Origin: Tolypeutes matacus
Taxonomy: Eukaryota; Chordata; Mammalia; Cingulata; Chlamyphoridae
Reading direction: 5' to 3'
Assembly (NCBI GenBank): GCA_026826555.1
Contig: JAKSZT010054570.1
Location: 1,624,947-1,688,946, forward strand
DNA: 64,000 bases
Shown one piece after another: positions 1 through 11,500 of the stretch (position 1 is its first letter; every line of letters begins with the position of its first letter). Below the pieces are notes generated by a model that saw only the letters and a list, made by a program, of their open reading frames with translations, had not been told where the DNA came from and did no database searches. The translations under genes and the position numbers were made by a program.

Positions 1-1389
1 CTTATCCTTGGTTAAATATCTGAGTTACTCAGGGTAGCACTGAGAACTCAGGTGCTGAGGACCATGTTGGCCTTGAGTCAGCCTTCAGAACTCAGGGGAC
101 AAATTGGAGGATTCATAGGCAAGTGCCTAAAGACAGGCCCAGCAACCAGAGGTCACAAACTGGGACCAAGTTAGGACCACAGATATATTTTTGTTCAATG
201 TGGATAGTGTTCTTAATTAAAGTCAAGAGCTGAACTTGAATATTTTTAGATGACACATTCTGCCATAGTCCCCTCTCCCTCCCTGTCGACCCCCATCGCC
301 TTACTTATTTTATTTATACTTCTGGACCCCAGAGACATTTGCATGATTGATTGGCGATCTGGTTTTGTAACTCCAGGGAGCAGGAAGAGTCAGGGCCACT
401 CAAGTTGTACTCCCTGCCCCTCTATTCTGAGCCCAGGAAGGAAACTTCCAAACTGGGAAGGAAGCTGCAGCATGAGTGTTTCAGAACTGTCTGTCTGCCT
501 TCCCTCAGATCCCCCCATTTCCTAGGCTGTCCATTCCTATGGTTATGTAAACTCAACTAAAAAGAGCAGAGTAGGGAGGGAAATTAAAAGGAAAAATCCC
601 TAGCTTATGCGAACTGATTGTGTGCCCAGCTCGGGCTTCATGTGGCTCTTTCAGTGAGCTCAGTCACATCCCCTTCTCTGCTCCCACCCACAGCTGGGAC
701 GGGTCTGCCTGTCAGATTCTCCTCCTACAGATGTGTAGATTGTGTGTGGTTGGGGATGGGGAGAAAGCCACAGAGCAGGAGGATCCTTTGTGAAGAAGGC
801 ATTTTAGAAATAGTACCTTGTGAACTGGTCTGTGAAGGGGCTGGGCACCTGTGAAGGCAGCGCTATAATTACTTAGTAATTATTCCCACTGTTTAGGTGC
901 CTAGCTCAGTTGTTTCTTTCTGCTAAAGGAATATGTGGGCCATCAACAAATCCATGTAATAAATTTCAAAATTGTATATCACTCCACATTTGTTTCTATC
1001 TTTTATTCCCTTTAAATTTTGATACCTCTGGGCCCAGCCTGGTCATGGGTCGGTTTAAAGGAGAAACCTTGGCAACCTTTTCTTCCCTAGCAGAGTAAAG
1101 AAAATCATTTGCAAAAGTCTAGAGCACAGAAGGTATGGAGGCAGAAGGGAGACAGCAGCCATAGGTTATGAGAGGTGGGTGACTCCTGTGCAAGCAAAAC
1201 GGAGGGGGTCTTTCCTGGGCAGGTGAGAGTGCTGTGTCTAGATGGGGACATAGACTGACACGTAAGCCCCTAAACTACAAAACAGGACACTTACACGTAG
1301 CACTTTTATTTTCCACCATTCCTGTAAATAACATATTTCATAGGACTTGGAAAGTAATGGCACTTACATTTGTACCATGAATTCAAACT
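1..1389. other. Unique intronic sequence
   Basis: No repeat, gene or RNA recognised. Short open frames here have no coding character (low complexity, no family motifs). Confidence 0.6.
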
Positions 1390-1620
1390 TTCTCATCACC
1401 CTGCTTCTGCCAGTCACTGTCTGTGTGACTTTGGGAAGGTTGCTTCTCTCCAGAGCTCAGTGCTCCATCAACAAAAATGAGGAAGTTGGTTTAGCTGACC
1501 ATGTCTTAAGCTCCAGATTGTAATCTGCAGACCTAACCTGAATCAGTCTTAATCAGCTTTGAATCCTCGGGGCCTAAGCCCAGTAGTAAGTACTGAATAA
1601 ATATTTGTTGAATTAAATTA
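1390..1620 (+). repeat. MIR SINE, degraded
   Basis: Contains the MIR core pattern 'GTCTGTGTGACTTTGGGAAGGTTGCT', here as GTGACTTTGGGAAGGTTGC, then CTC..GTGCTCCATC. It ends with a tail GTAAGTACTGAATAAATA typical of MIR/L2 3' ends. Confidence 0.55.
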
Positions 1621-2085
1621 AAAAGAATTGGAGTCTGGTTCTACAAGGCTGGTGATAAAACTGGTCTTAATAGAGTGTGGCGAGCTCTATTTGCAGGAAC
1701 TCTTGCAGAACCAAGGGTTTGTGTTTTCTGTCACTCGGCAGGTGACACCGACGACTTGTATCTTTAAGCTCGGCCAATGTTGCCTCTTCCATTTATAGAT
1801 TTAAACAAAGCCTGTTAAATATCTGGGTGTAAAAGAGGAAAAAAATCAATTATCCAAAGTATTTAAATGCAGTCTTATAAACTAAAGAAAGCCTCCAAGC
1901 AGCATTTTGGCTCCTGGAAAAAAAAAAAGAAAATGGCATGAAATATCTGTATGATTGAATGCCTGTCCCGGTTTGTACTCAGTTACTTAGCTTAACTTTG
2001 CACAACCCGAGAAACAGGAGTCACATGATCAGTATACAGAGCCAAATAGAACAATTCAAGCAAAAAAAAAAAAAAAAAAATCCCC
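1621..2085. other. Unique intronic sequence
   Basis: No repeat or gene recognised apart from short A-runs at about 1918-1931 and 2061-2080. Confidence 0.55.
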
Positions 2086-2100
2086 AAAGTGAAGTGTGCT

Positions 2101-2270
2101 TTTATCAATTGCAATGAATGTGCCACACTAATGAAAGATGTTGTTTATGTGGGAGGGTGTGGGAGGTGTGGGGAGTGGGGCATATGGGAATCCCTATATT
2201 TTGTGTGTAACATTTGTGTAATCTTAAGTATCTTTAAAAGTAAATATATATATATATATATATATTTTAA
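2101..2270 (+). repeat. 5'-truncated LINE-type retroposon, family X copy 1
   Basis: A 170-bp 3'-end fragment (AATGAATGTGCCACACTAATG...GGGCATATGGGAATCCC...). The flanks carry a 15-bp duplication with one mismatch: AAAGTGAAGTGTGCT (2086-2100) and AAAGTGAATTGTGCT (2271-2285). It ends in an AT-rich tail with (TA)n. It shares its 3' end with copies at 3381, 17598, 23366 and 45297 but starts at a different 5' point. That is the signature of target-primed L1-mediated insertion. Family identity (a xenarthran L1 3' end) is inferred. Confidence 0.8.
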
Positions 2271-2779
2271 AAAGTGAATTGTGCTGATTGGACATTGTAC
2301 TGCTTACAGTAACTTAAAGATGATTCTATTTCTCTGTTTTCTGCATTGCCTTAATAGAAATTAAAGTAATGACTTGGGATAGGAAGCAAAGCCAGTCAAA
2401 CTGAGCGTATTCAGAGCCATCTATGGATCTTCTGCATACGTAGCTCACTGGGGTGGAACTTGGAAGAGTCAGTGCAGAATTATTTCAGAATGCAAGCCTT
2501 TTCTTCCTTTTCTGGACTATTAGTCAGTCCTCAGGTTAGTTGAGGACCCAGGGGCTATTGTAGACTTTCGCATTACTTTTATTACTTCTCCTTTATAGGT
2601 GTCTTTTCATGTAGATTCCCCACCCCACCTGAAGCTATGTCAATTTCCTGCAAAGGAAAGTATAATTAATGTGGTGCAAAATAAATTAAAAACCCTTTCT
2701 AGACAAGGCTAAAAGGATGCGGGCAGATGCCTGGTAGAGGAAGATGAACTCTCTATACTTTTTAAAATTTCTGTTCATA

Positions 2780-2970
2780 AGAACAGCTACTTTTCAGCAC
2801 TTATGTGCTAGCCATTTTACATGTGTTTTTGTTTAATAATCACAGCTCTGATAGGCACAGTGAGGTCAAGGTCTGCTCTACAATTCAGTAAGTGGCAAGG
2901 CTGGGAGTCAAACTAAGGACCCTCTGATTCTAAGCCTCCAGCCTTTCCCCTGCACCACACTGCTTCCTAG
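2780..2970 (-). repeat. MIR SINE
   Basis: Reverse-complement MIR pattern: ATGTGCTAGCCATTTTAC, then GTGAGGTCAAGG, AGTAAGTGGCAAGGCTGGGA and CCTCTGATTCTAAGCC. Confidence 0.7.
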
Positions 2971-3367
2971 GTCAACAGCTGCCCCCCGCAGGTCTTTGCA
3001 ACTGCATTTAACTGTACACCACTTGATGTGACCTGAACATTGACCTTAGCTATCACCTATCCCAAACGCCGCTGCTAGTCCCCTCTGAGGAAGACAGAGA
3101 ATCATCCCTTCTGAACAATGAGCAGAAATTTTGCTTGAAATTTCAGAGATCTCTTTGTGGTTTACATTTGCAAAATTGACATATTAGAAGCTACTTATCT
3201 GCTGTTATGTATGTTACCTGTGATTTGGGACAGCAGATGGGATGTAAGCAATGTACATTGGTTATGATCATGTAACCTAAATAATCTGCTACCCTTTTCT
3301 TCTTAAAGAGTTTGAAGTTTTTAGTGGCATCACTGTAGTTCAATTTTCGCTATTATTTTTTGAGAGT
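2971..3367. other. Unique intronic sequence
   Basis: Nothing recognised. Confidence 0.5.
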
Positions 3368-3380
3368 TGTTGGTGCTTTT

Positions 3381-4141
3381 GTTTGTTTGTTTAATATATT
3401 TTTTTATTTTTTCTAAAAGATACTTAGATTACATAACATGTTATATTTAAAAAAATGTAAGGGATTCCCATATGCCCCATTCCCCACACCTCCCAATTTT
3501 CCCTACATTCACAACTTCTTTCATGAGTGTGGTACATTCATTGCAGTTTGATGAACACATTTCAGTGCATTGACACTAAGCATGGATTATAGTTTATATT
3601 GTAGTTTATACTGTCTCCCACTCAGTTCTGTAAGTTGTGGCAAGATATATAATGGCCTGTATGTGTCGTTGCAATGTCATTCAGGACAATTCCAAGTCCT
3701 GAAAGTACCCTCAAATTATACCTCTTTTTCCCTCTCCCTGCCTTCAGTACCTCCAGTGGCCACTGTCTCCACAGCCATGATTTAATTTCTTCCATTGCTA
3801 GAATCACAATAAGTCTATAGTAGAATACCAGTAAGTCCACTCAAGTCCATATTTTATTCCCCAATCCTGAGGATTCTAGGATGGTGATGCCCATTCCACC
3901 TTTCATGAGAGGGGTTTTTGATCACATATGTCTGATGGAGGGACTCTCTTGCTTGCAGTTGTAGGCTCTCTCAGTTCCTTGGTGTGGTGGTTGTCCATCC
4001 TCACCTCCTTGTTGGTTGTCCTGGGTGAGTCCAATGAACTGGAGAACAGGTGTTGCAACTCCACTGAGGCTCAGGGCCCAGCTGGCACATGGACAGCCCA
4101 GAGATTCAAGCCTCTTGGGCGTACACCTAACAACTCCAGCA
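3381..4141 (-). repeat. 5'-truncated LINE-type retroposon, family X copy 2
   Basis: Antisense copy. The poly(A) end is on the left as a T-rich tract (3381-3417), followed by the reverse complement of the family 3' end (GGGATTCCCATATGCCCC). The upstream part extends to 4141. It is flanked by a perfect 13-bp duplication TGTTGGTGCTTTT at 3368-3380 and 4142-4154. At about 760 bp it is longer than copies 1, 4 and 5. Short antisense open frames across it are not conserved as a protein. Confidence 0.85.
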
Positions 4142-4419
4142 TGTTGGTGCTTTTAAAGTGATCGATCATTTGAAACTTTTCTCCTAAAGCAGCTCTCCAA
4201 AGTAAGAACAACGTCATTAGCCCAAGGTTATGGACAATTTGGTGGATTTTCTCTTTAAGGATATGGGTAAAGAAAGGTAGAAAGGAACTTTTGCACTTTG
4301 GACGTTTAAAGTGCTTTGGCAAAGAAATTAGACTCATTGACTAGTTCAGTTGTTCCAGTTCATTGCCGTGTATGTGACTCCATTAAGGAACAAAAGAAAC
4401 CTGGGATGATAAATCAGAA

Positions 4420-4625
4420 CGTTCAAGGGTGAGCTCCAGCTTTGTCATTAACCGCTTTGGGCACATCACTGAACGTCTTTGTGACTTGCTTTTCTTGCCT
4501 GATAAATGGGGTTTGTTAAAAAAAAAAACTGCCCCAATTACCTGAAATATTAGGTGGAGAGTAAAGTGAGGTAAAAGACTTGAGTGCTACAAAAAGTTGA
4601 GTGCTATAAAATGTAAGATTGTATT
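4420..4625 (+). repeat. MIR SINE
   Basis: AGCTCCAGCTTTGTCATTAACCG, then GGGCACATCACTGAACGTCTTTGTG, CTTGCCTGATAAATGGGG and GAGTGCTATAAAATG follow the MIR order from core to tail. Confidence 0.6.
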
Positions 4626-6857
4626 GTTGCAAAGAATCATTAGCTAAATCTGTAGCCACCTAACTTTGACAAAGTATATAACAGGGCAGTCCATGGACCA
4701 GTGCCATCTTGTGAACTGTTACTCTTCTGTGATGGGATTAAGTGCTTAGAAACATTTTCAGCACTATGACAGAGTAGTTTTACATATGTTGAATTTAATA
4801 ATAAAAAATTGGGACTTGTATTTGGTTGGGATTTGTTTATCACTTTTTTTTTAGTGATTTATGTTTCTCATATTAAAAAAAAAAAAAAAAAAAAGTATTG
4901 GTACGTGATGGACTGGGGAAAAAACCTGGCCTGTCAACACAGATAATTTGAGAAGCTCTGGTGTGTAAGATATCAGAAGTTCAGAAGACAAGTGGGAAAT
5001 TAAAATAAGAGGCTGCATGCTTTCCCTGTCCATCAGAAGGCCAAGTGGAAGAGAAAACATCCAGAGTTCCAACTGCATGTTTCATTTTTCTCCTAAATGT
5101 TTGGTGTTCTGTGGGTACAGCCAGAGAATATATTCTGATGGCCTGAGCTGAGAGACTCACTCAATGTCGTCAAAAAGAAGAAAAACCCAAAGCTGACAGC
5201 CCCAACTGCTTTTCCTTATAAGGTGCCTGAGGACCGTGGTCACTGAAGGCTCTTTTTCTGGACTGCTGGGATCTGCTTGGAGATAGCCGAACTAACATTC
5301 ATGCTAGTCCGTGGTCAGCTGAGGGAAGAAAGAATGCTCATTCCCATGTCTGGAAATACCAGAAGTGGTTGAATGATCAACAGGAAGCCTGTGGTGACAG
5401 TGCCCCAGAGGCAGGCGAAGCGACATTACCATGGTGTCACCCGAATAGGGGGGTGTCAGAAGGGATGCTGTTTTGGGTGTCATTGGCAATTTAAACAGAT
5501 GTCCTCCACTGCAGGAGGAGCACTTTGGTCCTCAGGGATTGCAGGGACAAAAAGAGCTATCCATGAACACAGCAAACATCCATAAAGCGAACCATGTGCA
5601 AAATGTGCTGTGCCTTTCCACGACCTGGTTATCATGCATTGTACACTACTTCTTAGACCATGCCCCATATTTACAAAGTGTAGTGTAGATACACATTCTC
5701 TCTAGCGGCCGTCAGCAGTCCCCAAGGCTCACAGGTGGCAGTGGCTGGGCGTCGAAGCTTCTGAATCTCCTGGGTCCACCACCAGCTTAGGAGGAGGTTA
5801 GAGTCACACTTACCAGGGAACGGATAGATCCCCCAGCCAGGGAGGTTAATTCAGAAGGACGTGGTTCTACTTTATGTGAGTTGTGTAGCTGCCCCAGTAA
5901 CCAAGACGATGGCATTTCATCACATATCAGCTAGTACTATTCGGGAATACAGGCAGAATCTTGGTTACTCCTCACTCAGCCCAGTGAGCTTCTGGTTTCC
6001 AAATGCACCCCCTCACATCCAACCTGGAAACTCTGACCTAGGTACTACTCAACTTAAAACAGATGGCATGCAAAGGATTTTTAAAAATCTCCAGTTGTTT
6101 AGTGTTCTGGATCATTTACTCGTAGAAACTATAATACATTGTGTTTCTCTACCCATTTTCCACTATGACACACCACTGATGATGTTATTTTGGGTAACAC
6201 CCAATTCCAGGTATGTCATCTCTTTCTCTCCTTTTTAAGAAATCAATCAAAATATAAGTGAGTGAGAGTGATACCATTATAATATAACCCCAGTCAATCC
6301 TAATGTTTTTCAAGGCAAATCATTGTGAACTTCCAAACTTAAGCTATTAGTCATAAATTACTTTCAATATACTTCACAGCTAATTGCAACTCACAAGTGT
6401 GCCCTTCATCACAGTTATGAACAAACGATTGAATATCTGGGTGTTAGAGTGTAAAGACACCCTACAAAATCCATTTTAACCCATCAAGTACTTGAATATG
6501 TGCTTCAAGGGTAAAATGCATGCACAGTTTCCAGTTAGAGTGCAAGGAAGACATTTCCCAAAACTGCCTTTCTTGGCCTTTTTCTTCCAGGAAAGGAGGC
6601 CAGGAACTTTTCCGGCACCTAACTCTTGATGACGGTTCACTTAACCTAGAGCAAGAGAAACATTTCAGAAGTCACAGGAGTGGGAGGAAGAGATGTGTGT
6701 GTTGAGATACAGATTAGGAGAAAGAAGCTTGGAAGGAGATAATAATGTGGTGAAGGATCTTAGACACCTAAAAGGAGCAAGGCAAAGAACTGCTTTTGTA
6801 CCTTTCTTTTCACTTTTGCCAGTGCTTTGTACTGGAACAGGCTATGGTCTTGGGCAG
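4626..6857. other. Unique intronic sequence
   Basis: No repeat family or coding signature recognised over 2.2 kb. It includes A/T homopolymers near 4843-4895. A 125-codon open frame at 5861-6238 has no recognisable motif and is treated as chance. Confidence 0.5.
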
Positions 6858-7322
6858 AGTTTTAGTTTCCCAGCTGCTAAAACAAATACCATACAATAGG
6901 TCGGCTCAAACAGTGGGAATTAATTGGCTCGTGGTTTTGAGGCTAAGAGAGGTTCAAAATCAAAGCATCAACAAGGCAATGCTTTCTTCCAAAAACACTT
7001 TGGCATTCTGGGGCTGGTTGCCAGCAATCCTTGGTCCTTCACTTTTTTTGTCACATGGCAGTGCATGAGGTGTCTTCTTTCTCTTGCAGGTTCCATTGAC
7101 TTCCAACTTCGGGCTGCTCCCTGTGGCTTCTCTTTCATGGCCAATTCCCTTTGCTTATAAGGGCTTCAGCCCTATTGGATGAACGCCCACCCTCACTCAG
7201 TTTGGGTACACCTTAACTAGTAGCATTTTCAAAAATCCTATTTACAAACGGGTTCACACCCACAGGACCAGGGGTTGGGGCCAGAACATGCCTTTTATGA
7301 GGGACGTGATTCAATCCCCAGC
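6858..7322 (-). repeat. MaLR-type solo LTR (lineage form)
   Basis: Antisense LTR. The left side TTAGTTTCCCAGCTGCTAAAAC is the reverse complement of the MLT1-like 3' end, with AATACCATACAATAGG shared with the LTR at 8395. The right side is close to ATTCAATCCCC. No gag or pol remnants lie alongside. Exact ends not fixed. Confidence 0.65.
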
Positions 7323-7482
7323 AGGCAGAAGCAGGGATCCCAACCTACTAATGGGATGTCAGAATTCCCTTTTTCTTTTATTGCTGTTATGTTCTATTGA
7401 CTGCTCTATTGTGTTTTGGTATCAATATTTAAAAATTAATGTACCTTTAAACTTCATATTAATATCAAATGGGACAAGCCTC

Positions 7483-7918
7483 TGGTCTTAGTTTCCTAGG
7501 GCTTCTGTAACAAAGGAACACAAATGGGATGGCTTAAAGCAAAAGAAATTTATCATGTCACAGTTTTGGAGGCTAGATGTCCACAATCAGGTCATGCTCC
7601 CTTTGTAACCCTTAGGGAAGAACCCTTCCCCACCTCTTCCTAGCTCCTGGTGGCTTGCTGGCAGTCTTTGGCTGGCAGCTACAGCTCTTAACTCTGCCTG
7701 TATTGTCACGTGATCCTGGGCCATCTGTATCTCCTCTCACCTTCTTCTAAGGAGTCATATTGAATTAAGGGCATGTCATACTCTAGTGTGTCCTGTTTTT
7801 AATTTAACTAATTCCATCTGAAATGACCCTATTTTAAAATGTAGTCACATTGTGAGGCACTGGGGGTTAGGAATTCAACATACCTTTTGGGGAAATGAAA
7901 TTCAGCTCATAACACCAC
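7483..7918 (-). repeat. MLT1-like MaLR solo LTR
   Basis: The reverse complement of the MLT1 pattern is clear: TTAGTTTCCTAGGGCTTCTG, GGCTTAAAGCA..GAAATTTAT, TCACAGTTTTGGAGGCTAGA, CCTCTTCC..GCTCCTGGTGGC, then TAACTAATTCCATCTG..GTAGTCACATTGTGAGGCACTGG. A degraded solo LTR of an ERVL-related non-autonomous element. Confidence 0.8.
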
Positions 7919-8029
7919 TTTCTCATTAAGGCCATTCATCCATATTTATTCCTCCACATGAAATTCAGAATTGTGTTCTCTAATTCTAAATAAACCCTCA
8001 GTTGGAATTTTGCTAATACATATATTAAG

Positions 8030-8385
8030 GTAAATAAAACTGATATCTTAAAATATAAAGATTTCTCACATTCGCGTCAGTAAATTTTTGTAGCTATTCT
8101 TCATAGTTCTTGTTAAAGTTATTCCTAGGTATTTTATATTTTTGTTGCTACTGTCAATGGAATCTTTTCCCCCATTGTATTCTAACTCTAATTATTGCTG
8201 GTATATAAGAAATGTATAGATTATAACATTTGTAATGTTAACCCAGTCACCTGCCTGCCCTCTTATTGTACTTATTTATCCAATTAATCCTTTGAGGTTA
8301 TCTAGGTATATAAAAAACATCCACATTTATTAACCCAACTCTTCCTTTCCAATATATATGATACACTTTTTTCTTGGCTAATTGC
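8030..8385 (-). repeat. L1 ORF2 fragment, antisense
   Basis: GTAGCTATTCTTCATAGTTC, TTATTCCTAGGTATTTTAT and TTTTTGTTGCTACTGTCAATGG are the antisense of a common L1 ORF2 segment (a similar phrase, 'cctaggtatttta', recurs in L1s). No open frame remains. Confidence 0.7.
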
Positions 8386-8394
8386 ATTAGCTAG

Positions 8395-8837
8395 TGTTTT
8401 CATTTCCTAATTGCTAAAACAAATACCATACAATGGGTTGACTTAACAACAGGAATTTATTGGCTCACAGTTTCAAAGACTAGAAGGCTTGCTTCCTCCT
8501 GGGGTCAGTATCTTCTGGCTGGCCAGCAATCTTTGGGGTTCCTTGGCTTTTTAATCACATAGCAATGCATATGGAGATGTCCTTTTCTTTCTTCTCTGGG
8601 TCCCACTAACTTCTGGCTTCCATCTGCTCCCCTTGGCTTCTCTCTCTGTCTGACTTTCACTCTGCTTATAAAGGGCTCCAGGAATCTGGATTAGAGCCCG
8701 ACCTGATTCTGTTGGGCCACACCTTGATTGAAGTAACATCTTGAAGAGATATTATTTACAATGGGTCCACACCCACCAGAAAGCAATCCAAAACCAAGAA
8801 CATGTACAAACTGGGGTACAGAGTTCAATCCACCATA
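8395..8837 (-). repeat. MaLR-type solo LTR with 5-bp target-site duplication
   Basis: A 443-bp antisense LTR bounded by GCTAG at 8390-8394 and 8838-8842. It contains GAATTTATTGGCTCACAGTTT and, on the reverse strand, GGTGGATTGAACTCTGTACCC. It is similar along its length to the LTR at 6858-7322 (shared CTAAAACAAATACCATACAA). A 5-bp duplication is the size expected of ERVL/MaLR integration. Confidence 0.78.
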
Positions 8838-8842
8838 GCTAG

Positions 8843-10299
8843 TATTTCCCAAACAATGTTAGATGAGTGAAGATATCCTGTTGAAACATGACAGGCTATT
8901 GGATCTTTCTTTCCAGACCAACAGAAACATGGTACTCCTGTGAAACTATCTGCCAGCTTACTCTTCCTCTCCATTGTTTCTCAAGCACTTGCTTGTGGAA
9001 ATAAAATCTTGTTCAAGTGACTGTGAAAGACAATAAAAGTCTCATTCAAATGGCTGTAAAACCCAATCTTGGGGAAAATATGCCAGATGAATGCATTATC
9101 TCTGCTTTCCCTTAGTAATATGGTACAAGGAGAAGGTGGGATGTAGGGGCTGATTATATGTCTAATTATGAGGTTCTTACATTTTTATAGCATCTTAATT
9201 GGCCTCAAGAGGGTGCCTACTGAGTCCTTGCTGGGCTTCCCAGTTAGGGCTCGCTCAAAGCCATTGCTTACATTTGTAGTATCCTATTCATAGCTCTGCT
9301 TCTCAGGGAGACAGTGAGGTGTCCTGCTGAGGTCTTTACTTTGTGTTTTAGTCTTGGTTCTAATTTGAACCCATATTCAAGGTACTCACCCCTGACAAGC
9401 AAAAGAGAGACAAAATTTATCCCTTGGTTCTATTTCTAACCCATTCAAAAATAGAAGGCAGTCAGACTTCTCAGGAGCCAGCATTAGTTCAGAAAGAGCC
9501 TAGACCCTGCTTTCCATTGAGATAAAGTCAGAGGAAATGATCAGTCCAGTATTACTACCATAACTACCCAAACTGTTGAGTCTCAACTGTTTCCTGTTGG
9601 TACAGTGTCCTCTTAAGCCTTCAGAATTGCCAATATTAGAAATAAATTTTACACTCTGAGAATCAGAGGCCCTTCTTTCTTTCTTCTTAATCTTTTTAAA
9701 ATAAACTACACACACACATATAATTTTAGAAATATACATAAATGCAATTATGTACCGGTGTCATGGTGATGCACATGGTGACCAATGTGTCATCACAGCA
9801 TCCATGACATGGGTATATGACTGATGCATCCATTCCCCCAGCCACTGGGAGTGCAGATGCTGACAGCTGACAGCTTACAGTTGAGTCCCACCTCCCGGTG
9901 CCTGCCCTCTGCTGATGAGAGCTGCCTCCTTGCTGGGGCATTCTAAATCCCAGGACTGGTCGATGTCCTGATTCAGGGCAATCCCAGCTCCAGAGCTCCC
10001 CTTGGGATGGACTGAGGCTTTGTCATGATTACATCACAGCTAGACTTCTCCCTCTTCCCTCCTGCCTGTTTCACTCCCCTACAGGTATGATCACGAGGAC
10101 ACTTCCCAGGAAACCTTGTGCAGGCAGAGCTCAGTCTCAGAGTCTACTTCCCAGAAAACCTGATCTGCTTCAATTGTTAAAGTGCCATTGTTTTGCCTTT
10201 TTCTCCCTTTTTTATCTTTGCTACCGTCCTCACCATCTCTTGTCTTACACACCAACATTGGCCCCAGCAACCTCTCCCAAGATAACACTCTAATTATAT
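8843..10299. other. Unique intronic sequence
   Basis: No repeat family or gene recognised, apart from a short (CA) tract near 9709-9719. Confidence 0.5.
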
Positions 10300-10620
10300 C
10301 TGCCCATTTTTCCTTCTCTTCGTATACTTTTACATGAAAGCTGTCTCTTGTCCATTGTATTCATCCATTCCTCTATTAATAGGGAAATCCCCATGTTTCT
10401 AGGCTTTTGCCTCCACAGTACACAATTTTTTTTTTTTTTTACCTAAGTCCTTAGGGTGCTTTTAGGTCTATGGGATCGATTCCTAAAAGTGAGATTGCTT
10501 GTTTAAAAGTAATGTGTTTTCAACTTGAAGAGATGTTGCCAGATGGCTTTCTTAAAAGTCTGTTGCATCATTTCACCAGCGATTTCCTTTGCTGTCTACC
10601 TTCCCACCTTGGGCATCTCA
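10300..10620 (-). repeat. L1 3'-UTR-like fragment, antisense
   Basis: ATTCATCCATTCCTCTATTAATAGG, then TAAAAGTGAGATTGCTTG and GAGATGTTGCCAGATGGC follow the antisense order of old L1M 3' UTRs ('...gaatggatg...aattgctggg...gccaaatggc'). Confidence 0.55.
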
Positions 10621-10800
10621 CTTGTCGATCAAAGGACGAATCCACGTGAAAGCCTTTAGTGCACGCTCTCAGCACTTCCCATGGTAAATCCAGCCTTGCC
10701 CCTTCCCTCCTTGAAGGGAAGGGGGATGCAGTGAGGGGAGAGAAGGCAGATGCTCTGGAGGCAAAATCCTTAGGCCTTTAAGTGGCTCCTTCCTCTAAAC

Positions 10801-11016
10801 CAGGGGTTCTTAACCTTTTTTGTTCCACGGACCCCTTTGCCAGTCAGGTGAAAACCACGACCCCTTGCTAAGTCCACACTATACTGTGCATTATTTAATA
10901 AATATATCACACCCGCCCCAACACGTCCCCACAAGAATAATGGTTTTTTTTGAATTTTCAATTCAAGCTCACAGACTCCCTGACGGGGTCCGTGGACCCC
11001 TGGCTAAGAACCCTTG
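10801..11016. mobile_element. Non-autonomous hAT DNA transposon, copy 1
   Basis: A 216-bp element with imperfect 15-bp terminal inverted repeats: CAGGGGTTCTTAACC on the left, and CAAGGGTTCTTAGCC on the reverse of the right end (13 of 15 match). It is flanked by an 8-bp duplication CTCTAAAC (10793-10800) / CTCTAAAT (11017-11024). The ends and 8-bp duplication mark the hAT superfamily. It has no coding capacity. It closely matches the element at 37663-37854. Confidence 0.88.
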
Positions 11017-11029
11017 CTCTAAATGGATG

Positions 11030-11490
11030 AGAGGTTTGGGGCACAGGCCAGTCGGGCCTCTTCCCCTGCTCCCACCCACAGGCTGTACAGGCAGGCTGCT
11101 CTCTCTCGGGGAGAAGCAGGAGCCCACCTGGAGCACACGGCTGGGCGGGGCGGGGAGCACACAGCACCGGAACCGCTGCGGCCAAGGGCCCAGGTGCCCA
11201 TGAAGAGGAGCACTTCCGGGCAAAGGCTGAGTGTGGATGCTCCTGGGAAGACATCGATTTAGGATATTTGGGCATAGGTGGCACCTCTTCCAGCATTCAG
11301 GGTATTGGTTCTGGCCGGCACCTTTGTGCCTTCTAGCAGCCTTTCCAAACTGGTCACGGGGCCGGCACTGGAGCAGGCCAGGAGAGCTCATTGTCGGGAT
11401 GGGTTTGTCTCCATTGTCTGAGTGGGCCCTGGGCACAAGACGGTGCAGATTTCTGTCTCTCCTTGCCTCGGCGTCCTTGGCGTGCAATAT
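11030..11490. other. GC-rich unique islet
   Basis: Locally GC-rich with scattered CpGs, in contrast with the AT-rich surroundings. Overlapping open frames exist on both strands (longest 172 codons at 10969-11487, minus). No domain, splice structure or homology was recognised, so no coding call is made. Confidence 0.4.
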
Positions 11491-11500
11491 TAAGCTGTCC

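Noticed and set aside
3570..3840. Short overlapping frames on both strands
   Set aside because: They fall within a retroposon copy; the similarity to other copies is at the DNA level and not frame-preserving.
10969..11487. 172-codon minus-strand frame
   Set aside because: It runs through the end of the hAT element into the GC-rich islet, so it cannot be an old gene. The islet itself is listed as a finding.
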